This document shows positions 17,868 through 25,896 of a stretch of 64,000 bases of DNA, piece after piece. The stretch is from Yanghanlia caeni. Its GTDB lineage: Bacteria; Pseudomonadota; Gammaproteobacteria; Burkholderiales; Burkholderiaceae_B. The stretch covers positions 26,670 through 90,669 of the forward strand of contig JAUZQE010000012.1 of the NCBI GenBank assembly GCA_030733815.1. The letters run 5' to 3'. Every line of letters begins with the position of its first letter. Positions within the stretch are counted from its first letter, which is position 1. The position numbers and the translations under genes were made by a program. Below the pieces are notes generated by a model, which saw nothing but the letters and a program-made list of their open reading frames with translations, did not search any database and was not told the DNA's origin.

Positions 17868-18285
17868 CCAGAAGCACGGGAACGTCGACCAGGCTGAGTA
17901 CCTTGGTGGTGACGGAGCCCAGCACCATGCCGGTTACCGTACCCAGGCCGCGCGTGCCCATGATGATGGTGTCGACCTGCTTTTTCTTGGCGTAGTCGGC
18001 AATGGTTTGGGCGACGGGGCCCACCAGAACCTCTTCTTCGTAGTCAATGCCGGCTTCGTCGAGCAATGCTTTGGCAGGCGCAAGGGCAGTGCGGCCTTCG
18101 TCTTGATAAAACGCCTGGATTTCGTCGGCCGAGAAGAAGCGCCGGACATTGCCAGAGACGATGGGCGGGTACGCGGTGACCAGCAGCAGCTTGGCGTCGC
18201 CGTATTCCTTGACGATCTCGATGGCGCGCTTGACGGCACGGCTCGAGTTTTCTGACCCATCTACTGGAAGAAGTATTGTTTGCAT
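17860..18285 (-). CDS. Universal stress protein UspA family
   Basis: A 141-residue single-domain USP. The N-terminus [18 protein letters not shown] and the C-terminal nucleotide-binding motif G-x2-G-x9-G-S/T ([20 protein letters not shown]) identify an ATP-binding type. Proteins of this kind accumulate under energy or oxygen limitation. An FNR/Anr-like box (18346-18359) lies about 60 bases upstream in its promoter, which fits that role. Convergent with zwf, with an eight-base overlap. Confidence 0.93.
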   Translation of the reverse strand: MQTILLPVDGSENSSRAVKRAIEIVKEYGDAKLLLVTAYPPIVSGNVRRFFSADEIQAFYQDEGRTALAPAKALLDEAGIDYEEEVLVGPVAQTIADYAKKKQVDTIIMGTRGLGTVTGMVLGSVTTKVLSLVDVPVLLVK

Positions 18286-18345
18286 TGTTGCCCCTAAAGA
18301 AATGAAAAGCGCCTATTCATGGTAGAAGTTTCGACGAATGGCATG

Positions 18346-18359
18346 ATGATTTTAATCAA
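18346..18359 (-). promoter_or_regulatory. FNR/Anr-type operator upstream of uspA
   Basis: ATGAT-TTTA-ATCAA differs from the FNR consensus TTGAT-N4-ATCAA at one base. Its centre is about 67 bases upstream of the uspA start, allowing a class II (-41.5) promoter with a short leader. It is also 17 bases before the GTG of the divergent GH15 gene, too close to act as its activator site but able to influence it. Confidence 0.6.
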
Positions 18360-18376
18360 AATAGAGGCGTAGACTC

Positions 18377-20176
18377 GTGGCTGCAAGAATAGAAGACTAT
18401 GCAATGCTCGGAAACTGCCGCACGGCAGCCCTCGTCTCGCGCGAAGGGTCAATCGATTGGCTGTGCTTTCCGCGCTTCGATTCACCGGCATGCTTTGCGG
18501 CGCTGCTGGGCACGCCCGAGAACGGGCGCTGGAGCTTGAAACCGTCGGGTCACATCCACCGGGTGTCGCGGGCCTATGAAGAGGGCACGCTCATACTCGA
18601 AACCACCTTCGAAACCGAAACCGGCATCGCCAAGGTCATCGACTTCATGCCCACCACCGCTGCCCACTCGAGCGTCGCCCGAATGGTGGTGGGCCTGGAA
18701 GGCCGTGTGGATTTCCACATGGAGCTCATCATCCGCTTTGGCTACGGCCGTGTCGTGCCCTGGCTCGAAAAGCACGGAGAAGGGTGCTACACGGCTGTGG
18801 CCGGGCCCGACATGCTGGTGCTGCGCAGCACCACGCCGCTCATTTCGCACGACCAGCACAGTCATGCCGACTTCACCGTGCATGCGGGCCAGCGCAAAGT
18901 CTTCACGCTTTCGCACCAGCCGTCGCACGAGCACGTGGCCGAAGGCTTCGATCTGGGCTCCGCCTTGGCCAGCACCAACTATTTCTGGCGCGAATTTGCC
19001 GATCGCTGCCCCGACGTCGGGCCCTGGACACCGCTCGTGAAGCGGTCGCTGATCACGCTCAAGGCGCTGACGTACCTGCCCACGGGGGGCATCGTGGCCG
19101 CGCCCACCACTTCACTGCCGGAACGGCTCGGCGGCGAACGCAACTGGGACTACCGCTATTGCTGGCTGCGTGATGCCACCATGACGCTGCTGGCGTTCAT
19201 GAATCTGGGCTATTTCGACGAAGCCGCGGCATGGCGCAACTGGCTCACGCGGTCGGTGGCGGGCAGCCCCGCGCAGATGCAGATCATGTACGGGCTTGCC
19301 GGTGAACGCGATCTGCCCGAGTTCGAACTGCCCTGGCTGGCAGGCTACGAAGGGTCGCGCCCCGTACGCATCGGCAATGCGGCGGCCTCGCAGACCCAGC
19401 TCGATATCTATGGCGAAGTGGCCGACGCGATGGTGCAGGCCATACGGGGTCACCTGCCGCCTCACTCGCGCATCGAGGCCATTACACGCGTGATCGTGCC
19501 GTTCCTCGAACAGGCGTGGCGCCGGCCCGACGAGGGTATTTGGGAGATCCGTGCACAGCCCCAGCACTTCGTGCATTCAAAGGTCATGGCGTGGGTGGCC
19601 TTCGACCGCATTGCCACGGTGGCGGCCACCATGAACAACGGCGGGCGCTTTGCCCAGAACTGCCGGCGCATTGCGAACCAGATACGCGCCGAAGTATGCG
19701 AAAAGGGCTTTGACAGCGAGCGCAATACCTTCGTGCAGCATTACGCCACCCGGGCGCTCGACGCCAGTCTTCTGCACATCGTGCTCACGGGCTTTCTGCC
19801 GGCAAATGATCCGCGCGTCATCGGCACCGTGGCGGCCATCGAACAGCGCCTCATGCGCGACGGGTTACTATTACGCTACGAAACCGAAACCGGTGTCGAT
19901 GGCCTGCCGCCCGGAGAAGGCGTCTTTCTCGCCTGCTCGTTCTGGTTGGCCGACGTCTACGTGCTGCAGGGGCGCTACGCCGAAGCGCAGGCCCTCTTCG
20001 AGCGGCTCACCGCGCTGTGCAACGACGTGGGGTTGCTCTCGGAACAATACGATCCGCAGATGGGCCGCATGCTCGGCAATTTTCCTCAGGCGTTCAGCCA
20101 CGTGGGCATCATCGACACCGCCCTGAACCTTTATCGGCGCGGTCAGGCTCCCGCCGTCGACCGCGCCCACACCTGA
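18377..20176 (+). CDS. Glycoside hydrolase family 15 (glucoamylase/trehalase-like)
   Basis: A 599-residue cytoplasmic GH15 protein. An N-terminal beta-sandwich domain begins with the family hallmark IEDYAMLGNCRTAALVSREGSIDWLCFPRFDSPACFA (cited here in part). The (alpha/alpha)6 catalytic domain contains ERNWDYRYCWLRDATMTL, the general-acid region DEGIWEIR followed by HSKVMAWVAFDR, and a late Glu (LLSEQYDP) as the candidate base. It starts at GTG 18377 with a weak AGAGGCG site. Bacterial members hydrolyse alpha-linked glucose oligomers or trehalose; the substrate cannot be told apart here. The gene is divergent from uspA. Confidence 0.9.
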   Translation: MAARIEDYAMLGNCRTAALVSREGSIDWLCFPRFDSPACFAALLGTPENGRWSLKPSGHIHRVSRAYEEGTLILETTFETETGIAKVIDFMPTTAAHSSVARMVVGLEGRVDFHMELIIRFGYGRVVPWLEKHGEGCYTAVAGPDMLVLRSTTPLISHDQHSHADFTVHAGQRKVFTLSHQPSHEHVAEGFDLGSALASTNYFWREFADRCPDVGPWTPLVKRSLITLKALTYLPTGGIVAAPTTSLPERLGGERNWDYRYCWLRDATMTLLAFMNLGYFDEAAAWRNWLTRSVAGSPAQMQIMYGLAGERDLPEFELPWLAGYEGSRPVRIGNAAASQTQLDIYGEVADAMVQAIRGHLPPHSRIEAITRVIVPFLEQAWRRPDEGIWEIRAQPQHFVHSKVMAWVAFDRIATVAATMNNGGRFAQNCRRIANQIRAEVCEKGFDSERNTFVQHYATRALDASLLHIVLTGFLPANDPRVIGTVAAIEQRLMRDGLLLRYETETGVDGLPPGEGVFLACSFWLADVYVLQGRYAEAQALFERLTALCNDVGLLSEQYDPQMGRMLGNFPQAFSHVGIIDTALNLYRRGQAPAVDRAHT

Positions 20177-20191
20177 ACTGCCTTTCGTCAC

Positions 20192-20488
20192 ATGAAGAAA
20201 CTTTCCCCGTCCGCCCGGGTCGAAACCTTGATTGCGCGCATTACCGGCCGGGTGCAAGGCGTCGGCTTTCGCATGGCCACCGTGCGCGAAGCGCACAGCC
20301 TGGGTGTTACGGGCTGGGTGCGCAATCTGGAAGACGGCAGCGTCGAAGCGCTGCTGCAGGGCCCGCACGAGGCCATCGACACCATGCTGTCGTGGCTCCA
20401 TGTAGGCCCGCGTGCCGCGCGTGTCGATACGGTGCAAACCCGTGAGGTACACGACGAACGGCACTACGACCGGTTCGAACAGATCTGA
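20192..20488 (+). CDS. acyP: Acylphosphatase
   Basis: A 98-residue acylphosphatase that hydrolyses acyl-phosphate bonds such as in 1,3-bisphosphoglycerate or carbamoyl phosphate. The catalytic Arg lies in GRVQGVGFRMAT and the catalytic Asn in GWVRNLEDGSVEALLQG, both canonical. It starts 15 bases after the GH15 stop, suggesting co-transcription. Confidence 0.95.
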   Translation: MKKLSPSARVETLIARITGRVQGVGFRMATVREAHSLGVTGWVRNLEDGSVEALLQGPHEAIDTMLSWLHVGPRAARVDTVQTREVHDERHYDRFEQI

Positions 20489-20535
20489 TTTTTTTGTATG
20501 CCGCGCCCGTCGGCGTGGCCCACCACGAGTATGCA

Positions 20536-20952
20536 ATGAAGAAACTACTGTTGGCATTGGCGCTGGCTGCGGCCGGCATCGGGCAGGCGGCGTCCCACAC
20601 CGTCATTACCATGCATCAGGACCCGAACTGTGGCTGTTGCGGGGGCTGGGCGCAGCACATGCGCGACAATGGCTTCGAGGTGAACGTCATCACCACGTCT
20701 GACATGGCGTCGGTCAAGGCAGCGCACGGCGTTCCCGTGCAACTGGCCTCGTGCCATACGGCGCGTATCGAAGGCACCGGCCAGCTGATCGAAGGGCATG
20801 TGCCCGCCAATGCCGTGCGCAAGATGCTGCTTGACCCGTCGGTGCGCGGTGTAGCGGCTCCGGGCATGCCGGTCAATTCACCGGGTATGGGGCCCATGGA
20901 TGGCAATCTGATCACCGTCGATTTTCAAGGCAAGCCTTTTTCGCGCGACTGA
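20536..20952 (+). CDS. DUF411 metal-binding periplasmic protein
   Basis: A 138-residue protein with a signal peptide (MKKLLLALALAAAGIGQAAS). The DUF411 signature follows: MHQDPNCGCCGGWAQHM, then SCHTARIEGTGQLIEGHVPANAVRKML and AAPGMPVNSPGM. The Cys, His and Met residues suggest metal, probably copper, handling in the periplasm. DUF411 proteins are often found beside copper-resistance genes, but none is adjacent here. I chose the ATG at 20536 because it opens a clean signal peptide. Confidence 0.88.
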   Translation: MKKLLLALALAAAGIGQAASHTVITMHQDPNCGCCGGWAQHMRDNGFEVNVITTSDMASVKAAHGVPVQLASCHTARIEGTGQLIEGHVPANAVRKMLLDPSVRGVAAPGMPVNSPGMGPMDGNLITVDFQGKPFSRD

Positions 20953-20965
20953 CTTTCAAAACACA

Positions 20966-20998
20966 AAACCCCGACGGGCGTAAAGCCGGCCGGGGTTT
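20966..20998. terminator. Bidirectional terminator hairpin
   Basis: AAACCCCG pairs with CGGGGTTT around an inner GC-rich loop between two convergent genes. T-runs flank it on both strands (TTGTGTTTTG on the leftward strand), so it can end both the DUF411 and the cupin transcripts. Confidence 0.75.
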
Positions 20999-21023
20999 CG
21001 GGTGCGGCGCACGCGCCGCAGGT

Positions 21024-21413
21024 TCATTCGGTTGTGGTGCCGTCGAAGTGTTCTTCGCTTTCGTCGGCCTTGGTGGGGTGCAACACGCCTTCGCGATGCT
21101 CGGGCGGGCCGTATAGCGTATACAGGCGTAGCGGTTCACTGCCGGTATTCACCACATTGTGGCGCGCACCTGCCGGAACGATGATGGCGTCATCGTCTTC
21201 GACATCGTAGGTGTTGTCGTCGATGGTGACGCGACCCTTGCCTTCTTCGATGCGAAAGAACTGGTCGTGGCCTTCGTGCACTTCTGCCCCGATTTCCTCG
21301 CCAGGCTGCAGGGTCATGAGTACCAGCTGCATATGCTTGCCGGTATACAGGACCTTGCGATAATTGTCGTTCTCGACAGTGAGTTTTTCAATGTTCTCTA
21401 CGAAGCCTTTCAC
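21024..21413 (-). CDS. Cupin domain protein
   Basis: A 129-residue single-domain cupin. The first cupin motif is visible in LQPGEEIGAEVHEGHDQFFRIEEGKG (in part) and the second in DDAIIVPAGARHNVVNTG, giving the usual His/Glu metal-binding set. I place the start at the GTG at 21413, preceded by a strong GAAGAGGAG site; the frame stays open 44 codons upstream but that part has no cupin homology. The C-terminus is acidic. Family members are sugar isomerases, dioxygenases or simple binding proteins, and I cannot choose among these. Confidence 0.85.
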   Translation of the reverse strand: MKGFVENIEKLTVENDNYRKVLYTGKHMQLVLMTLQPGEEIGAEVHEGHDQFFRIEEGKGRVTIDDNTYDVEDDDAIIVPAGARHNVVNTGSEPLRLYTLYGPPEHREGVLHPTKADESEEHFDGTTTE

Positions 21414-21513
21414 GCGAGTACTCCTCTTCAAGACAGGTTGTTTTGATGATACCACCGGTGTGGGCGCCTCGGCCTCATTGCACGTGTGATTGCAGATTTC
21501 GGATGGCGTAATC

Positions 21514-22002
21514 ATGAAACCACTGGCCATGGGCCTCGCCTTCATGCTGGCGATTGCAGCAATTGGAATCGCCTACGATTTCCATAAGGCAAGCCAGGTG
21601 CCCGCGGGCTTTTGCATCGATACCCGCGACGCCCGGCTCGTAGCTTCAGGGCGGGTCCTGTACATGAGTCATTGCGCGGCCTGCCATGGTGCGGCGCTCG
21701 AGGGGCAGCCGAACTGGCGCGAGCGACGCGAGAACGGCCGCCTGCCTGCGCCGCCTCATGACGAAAGCGGGCACACCTGGCATCATCCCGACTCGGTGCT
21801 GTTCGACATCACCCGTAACGGGCTGGTGCCCGGCCATACCGCGCCGCCCGGGTATGAAAGCGACATGCCGGCCTACGCAGGCATTCTGAGCGACGACGAG
21901 ATTATCGCGATTCTTGCGTACATCAAAAGCACCTGGTCGCCCGAGATCCGCACGCTTCACGACGAGGTGAACCGCAACGCCTGGCAGGGTGGGGCGCGTT
22001 GA
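21514..22002 (+). CDS. Class I cytochrome c, membrane-anchored or secreted
   Basis: A 162-residue c-type cytochrome. A hydrophobic N-terminal segment (MGLAFMLAIAAIGIAYDF) acts as signal or anchor. One heme site CAACH (SHCAACHGAALEGQPNW) follows, with a probable distal Met in YESDMPAYAGILSDDEI. This is the organisation of small mono-heme electron carriers. A second possible start 24 bases upstream would only lengthen the N-terminus. Its electron partners are not evident from the neighbours. Confidence 0.9.
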   Translation: MKPLAMGLAFMLAIAAIGIAYDFHKASQVPAGFCIDTRDARLVASGRVLYMSHCAACHGAALEGQPNWRERRENGRLPAPPHDESGHTWHHPDSVLFDITRNGLVPGHTAPPGYESDMPAYAGILSDDEIIAILAYIKSTWSPEIRTLHDEVNRNAWQGGAR

Positions 22003-22017
22003 GCGCGCCCGGCACGG

Positions 22018-22590
22018 TCACTTCTCGCGCGGCAGCACCGTGAGCACCCGTACGATGAAGGTGTGAAACTCGTTCATGTAATTGCGCAGGAACTGGCGGG
22101 TTTTTTCGTCGGTGACTTCGCCGGTTTCGGTAATGAGGCCCGGCTGGAACTGTATATAAGCTTCCACGGTATTCAGCAAAGGCGAATTGCAGAAGCACAT
22201 GACGTTGCGCAGCTGAGCCTGTGCGAGCGCCGTTCCGATGGCGCCCGGCGATGTGCCGATGATGGCGGAGGGCTTGCGTGTAAACGAGTTGCGCCCCCAG
22301 GGGCGCGTGGCCCAATCGATGGCGTTCTTCAACCCGCCCGGAATGCTGCGGTTGTATTCCGGGGTCACGAATAGAATGGCATCGACTTCGGCAATCGCTT
22401 CTTTGAAGGCGCGTGCGACGGGCGGGAAGTCATCGTCGTAGTCCTGGCTGTAAAGCGGCAGGTCGCGGATCGGGATTTCGACCAGTTCCAGGCTTTCGGG
22501 TGCGAGGCCGACCAGCGCTTTCGCGAGAAGGCGGTTGATGGAGGTGCTGGACAGGCTGCCTACGAAGTATCCCACTTTGTACTGGCTCAT
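22018..22590 (-). CDS. NADPH-dependent FMN reductase (ChrR/YieF-like)
   Basis: A 190-residue flavodoxin-fold reductase. The FMN phosphate loop is in VGYFVGSLSSTSINRLLAK, and the signature TPEYNRSIPGGLKNAIDW is canonical for the NAD(P)H-dependent FMN/quinone/chromate reductase family. GTSPGAIGTALAQ gives the second flavin contact. Start taken at MSQYKVGY, preceded by AAGGAGAAC. Such enzymes reduce quinones or nitro- and azo-compounds by two electrons and guard against redox cycling. Confidence 0.92.
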   Translation of the reverse strand: MSQYKVGYFVGSLSSTSINRLLAKALVGLAPESLELVEIPIRDLPLYSQDYDDDFPPVARAFKEAIAEVDAILFVTPEYNRSIPGGLKNAIDWATRPWGRNSFTRKPSAIIGTSPGAIGTALAQAQLRNVMCFCNSPLLNTVEAYIQFQPGLITETGEVTDEKTRQFLRNYMNEFHTFIVRVLTVLPREK

Positions 22591-22688
22591 GCTGTTCTCC
22601 TTCAAAAAGGTGGACGCCACAAGCCACTATAGCGCCGCAGCCTGCAAACGGGGCATGCTGCGGTGCCATGAATGAAATTAAAAGAGGT

Positions 22689-23573
22689 TTACTGAGCCTT
22701 GATGCCGGCCTGCTCGATGACGCCCGCCCATTTGTTCATCTCAGCCTGAATGAACCGCTTGAACTCCTGCTGATCGCCGGCCGTGATCTCCAGCCCCATG
22801 CCCAGCATGCGTTGCCTGACGTCGGGTTGTTGAAGGATTTCGTTGATTTCTTTGTCGAGCCGGTCGATGCTTGCCTGTTCGGTACCCGCCGGCACCATGA
22901 AGCCGTACCAGCCGGAGGCCACCACGTTGGCGAGGCCCTGGTCTTTCAGTGGCCGGGCGTCGGGGTAGATCGCGCTGGGCTGCTCTGAGGCCACTCCCAG
23001 TACCCGCAGCTTGCCCGCTTCAATGTGCGGCAATGCTGCGGTGATCGCGGTGAGCGTGGCATCGAGACGCCCGGCGATCAGATCGGTGTAGGCGGCGACG
23101 TCGCCCTTGTACTGCACGACTACGCCCTTCACCCCCGCGTCGCGCAGAAAGAGTTCCATGGAAAGGTGGGGCAGCGAGCCATGACCCGGCGAACCCATGG
23201 TGAGTCCTTCGGATTTCTCGGAGCCAAGACGCACGAGATCCTGCACGGTTTTGTAAGGGCTGTCTGCATTGACGATGAGGAACAACGGTGCACTGGCAAC
23301 CTTGGCCACGGGTACCAGGTCTTTGTGCGGGTCGTAGCTCAGCTTGCCGTTCAGGGCCTCGAGCGTGGAGTACGGCGCCGCCGCAAACAACAGGGTATAG
23401 CCGTCAGCCGGCGCCTTGGCGACATAGTGGTTGCCGATGGCCGTACCGGCGCCCGCGGCATTCATGTTGAAGACGAGGCTGGCATGGCGCCTGAGGTGGC
23501 TCGGCGACTCGATGAAATTGGCCGCAGCGAAGGGCAGCGCATTCCGCAGCAGGCCTGGGAGCAGTCCCGCCAC
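22689..23573 (-). pseudogene. Bug/TctC-family receptor with missing signal peptide (probable 5'-truncated gene)
   Basis: From about residue 38 onward this is a normal Bug (tripartite tricarboxylate) solute receptor: GAGTAIGNHYVAKAPADGYTLLF, MGSPGHGSLPHLSMELF, VQYKGDVAAYTDLIAGRLD and a standard C-terminus. The first 38 residues from GTG 23573 do not form a signal peptide and do not match the usual PGG-x-D start of mature Bug proteins. The frame is open only about 17 codons further up, again without a signal. The complementary strand over 23490-23609 is also open with good codon use and ends in a stop, so the 5' end may have been replaced by foreign sequence. The protein would not be exported. 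Confidence 0.6.
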
Positions 23574-23642
23574 GAACTGGCCAAGGCGCTCGACATGGTA
23601 AAACGATAGGCAAAACGCCCATGTACGCTACGCGTAACGCCC

Positions 23643-25283
23643 ATGTCACCTCGCAAGCATTCTTCACGTTCGGTGTGCCGCGCTTTTGCCGCCGTCTTCG
23701 CAGCGCTGACGATCGTCGGCTGCGCTGCGCCCAACACCGCCACATCGCCCGATGGCGTGTCGCATCCGACAGTGGTGCCAACCCAGGCACAACAGCACTG
23801 GTGGTGGTTCGACGCGCATGGCCCGAGGTCGGACGCGCGGGCGGCATTGGCCGTTTTGAACGATGCGCGATCACACGGCCTGAATCCCGATGACTACCGT
23901 GCCGGTCACCTGACACAGGTCTTCGGGCAGATCAGCAGCGCGCGCGCCGAATCCGCAATGGCCGATGCCGAACGCGTTGCGGTGCTCGATGCCGAACTGA
24001 CCCACGCAGTGCAGCGGTATCTCTCCGATCTGCATAACGGCCGGCTCAGCCCGGGCGTGCTCAGCCACCGCTTCAAGGCCCCGCCATCGCAGGCTTTCGA
24101 TGCGCGCCTTTACCTCGAGCGGGCACGCGAGGCGGGCAGACTGGGCCCGGCACTTCAAGAAGCGTCGCCGCAGTTTCCGATGTACGAGGCCTTGCGCGGC
24201 GTCATGAATGCGTACCGTCAGATGGGTGAACACCCGGCATGGCAAGAACCGCTGCCGGAACCGAAGTCGCGCTCCATCAAGCCCGGCCAGCCCTACGACG
24301 GGCTCGCCGTGCTGGCTGCCAGGCTGATTGCCCTGGGTGATCTGAATGATTGGGGCCAGTTGGCACCCGGCCCCGTGTTGTACGAGGGTGAACTCGTGGA
24401 AGGGGTGCGACGCTTTCAGACCCGTCACGGCCTTGAGGCCGACGGCATCATCGGGCCGGCAACGCTCGCACAGCTTGACGTCACACCGGCACAGCGTGTG
24501 GAACAAATGGCCCTCACGCTCGAGCGCCTGCGCTGGACGCCGACGCTGTACGGGCCGCGCATGATCGCGATCAACGTTCCCGAATTCGTGCTGCGGGCGT
24601 ATGAGCAGAAGGGCGGGGCGATCGAGTTGAATCTGGAAATGCGGGTGGTGGTCGGGCGCGCGCTCAATACGGAAACCCCCATATTTCTTGAAGAGATGCG
24701 ATTCATCGAGTTCAGCCCGTACTGGAATGTGCCGCCATCGATCGCGCGCGGGGAAACCTTGCCCCGTCTGCTACGTGATCCGGCGTATTTCGATCGGCAG
24801 GGCTTCGAGTTCGTGACGCGCGACGGCAAGGTGGTGCGTCAGTTGAGCGAGGAGGGCATCGCCAACGTTCGCAGCGGCCAGTGGCGAATCCGGCAGCGCC
24901 CGGGTCCGCTCAACGCGCTGGGCGACATCAAGTTCATTTTTCCCAACGATCAGAACATCTACCTGCACCATACGCCGTCGACTGCACTGTTTGCGCGCGC
25001 GCGACGCGATTTCAGCCATGGCTGCATCCGCATCGAATACCCCGTTGAACTGGCCCAGTTCGTGCTGCGCAACCAGCCCGAATGGACCCGGGAACGCATC
25101 GAAGACGCCATGGCCGCCGGCCGCTCGAGCACGATACGCCTGAACGAACCCGTACCGGTTCTGATCGCCTACAGCACTGCGGTGGTGAAGCGGGATGGTA
25201 AAGTTTATTTCTTTCCAGACATTTACCAACAGGACACGCGTCTGCAGGAGGCCCTGCGCAAGGCGCGTCCCATTCATTCATGA
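23643..25283 (+). CDS. L,D-transpeptidase, YcbB/LdtD type, lipoprotein
   Basis: A 546-residue cell-wall enzyme making 3-3 cross-links in peptidoglycan. It has a lipoprotein signal with lipobox IVGC (Cys at about residue 27), an N-terminal scaffold domain like YcbB (HGLNPDDY, YLSDLHNGRLSP), a peptidoglycan-binding helix bundle (VEGVRRFQTRHGLEADGIIGPATL) and the YkuD catalytic domain with Cys461 in SHGCIRIEYP. No good ribosome binding site precedes the ATG; instead two copies of AACGCCCATGT, 22 bases apart, end at it. The next gene, a YcbK-type peptidase, overlaps by four bases. Confidence 0.92.
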   Translation: MSPRKHSSRSVCRAFAAVFAALTIVGCAAPNTATSPDGVSHPTVVPTQAQQHWWWFDAHGPRSDARAALAVLNDARSHGLNPDDYRAGHLTQVFGQISSARAESAMADAERVAVLDAELTHAVQRYLSDLHNGRLSPGVLSHRFKAPPSQAFDARLYLERAREAGRLGPALQEASPQFPMYEALRGVMNAYRQMGEHPAWQEPLPEPKSRSIKPGQPYDGLAVLAARLIALGDLNDWGQLAPGPVLYEGELVEGVRRFQTRHGLEADGIIGPATLAQLDVTPAQRVEQMALTLERLRWTPTLYGPRMIAINVPEFVLRAYEQKGGAIELNLEMRVVVGRALNTETPIFLEEMRFIEFSPYWNVPPSIARGETLPRLLRDPAYFDRQGFEFVTRDGKVVRQLSEEGIANVRSGQWRIRQRPGPLNALGDIKFIFPNDQNIYLHHTPSTALFARARRDFSHGCIRIEYPVELAQFVLRNQPEWTRERIEDAMAAGRSSTIRLNEPVPVLIAYSTAVVKRDGKVYFFPDIYQQDTRLQEALRKARPIHS

Positions 25284-25846
25284 CACGCACCATTCCCAAC
25301 GTCGCACGCCGGCGGTTTCTCACCGCCGCGTCCGGAGCAGCCCTGGCTTGCGGCTTTCCCATGATCGCCCGCGCCACGACGTTCAGCTCCGTGCTTGAAA
25401 AAGACCTTTCCCTGGATCACACGCACACCCGCGAGTCGATCGAAATCGTGTACGCGAAGGGCCGGCGGTACATTCCGCAGGCGCTCGACAACCTCAATCA
25501 TTTTCTGCGCGACCATTATTCGGGGCTTGTCGGGCAGATGGATCCCGGCCTGTACGACATCATGCACGCGCTGCGTTCCACATTGAAGGCCGATTTACCG
25601 TTCCATATCATTTCGGGCTACCGGTCACCCAAGACCAACGAACATCTGCGCACCACGCGCGGTGGCGGTGTCGCACGCCGCAGCCTGCACATGGATGGCA
25701 AGGCGGTCGATCTGCGCATGCCGGGCGTGCCGCTCAAGGAACTGCGTGATGCGGCACTGGAGCTCAAGCGTGGTGGAGTCGGCTATTACCCGGGCAGCAA
25801 TTTCATTCATGTCGACACCGGACGGGTACGGGCTTGGGCGGGATAA
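25280..25846 (+). CDS. YcbK/MepK-type murein endopeptidase (DUF882), Tat-exported
   Basis: A 188-residue periplasmic metallopeptidase of the M15-like DUF882 family. A twin-arginine signal is at the N-terminus (RRRFLTAASGAALACG). The zinc-binding site is spread over SGYRSPKTNEHL, SLHMDGKAVDLRM and FIHVDTGRVR, giving the His/Asp/His set of M15 enzymes. E. coli YcbK (MepK) cleaves the 3-3 cross-links made by L,D-transpeptidases, and here the gene overlaps such a transpeptidase gene by ATGA. The pair is thus a synthesis-and-cleavage module for 3-3 linkages, by inference. Confidence 0.9.
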   Translation: MTRTIPNVARRRFLTAASGAALACGFPMIARATTFSSVLEKDLSLDHTHTRESIEIVYAKGRRYIPQALDNLNHFLRDHYSGLVGQMDPGLYDIMHALRSTLKADLPFHIISGYRSPKTNEHLRTTRGGGVARRSLHMDGKAVDLRMPGVPLKELRDAALELKRGGVGYYPGSNFIHVDTGRVRAWAG

Positions 25847-25850
25847 ACCG

Positions 25851-25866
25851 CATAATGTGCATTATG
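25851..25866. promoter_or_regulatory. Perfect inverted repeat in the sdaA promoter
   Basis: CATAATG-TG-CATTATG is a 16-base perfect dyad, 31 bases before the sdaA start, in a short AT-rich gap that otherwise holds GTTATAAATTTAC. Its size and symmetry fit a dimeric repressor or activator operator; which regulator binds is unknown. Confidence 0.5.
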
Positions 25867-25896
25867 TAAAGTTATAAATTTACGGAGCCCTGCAAC

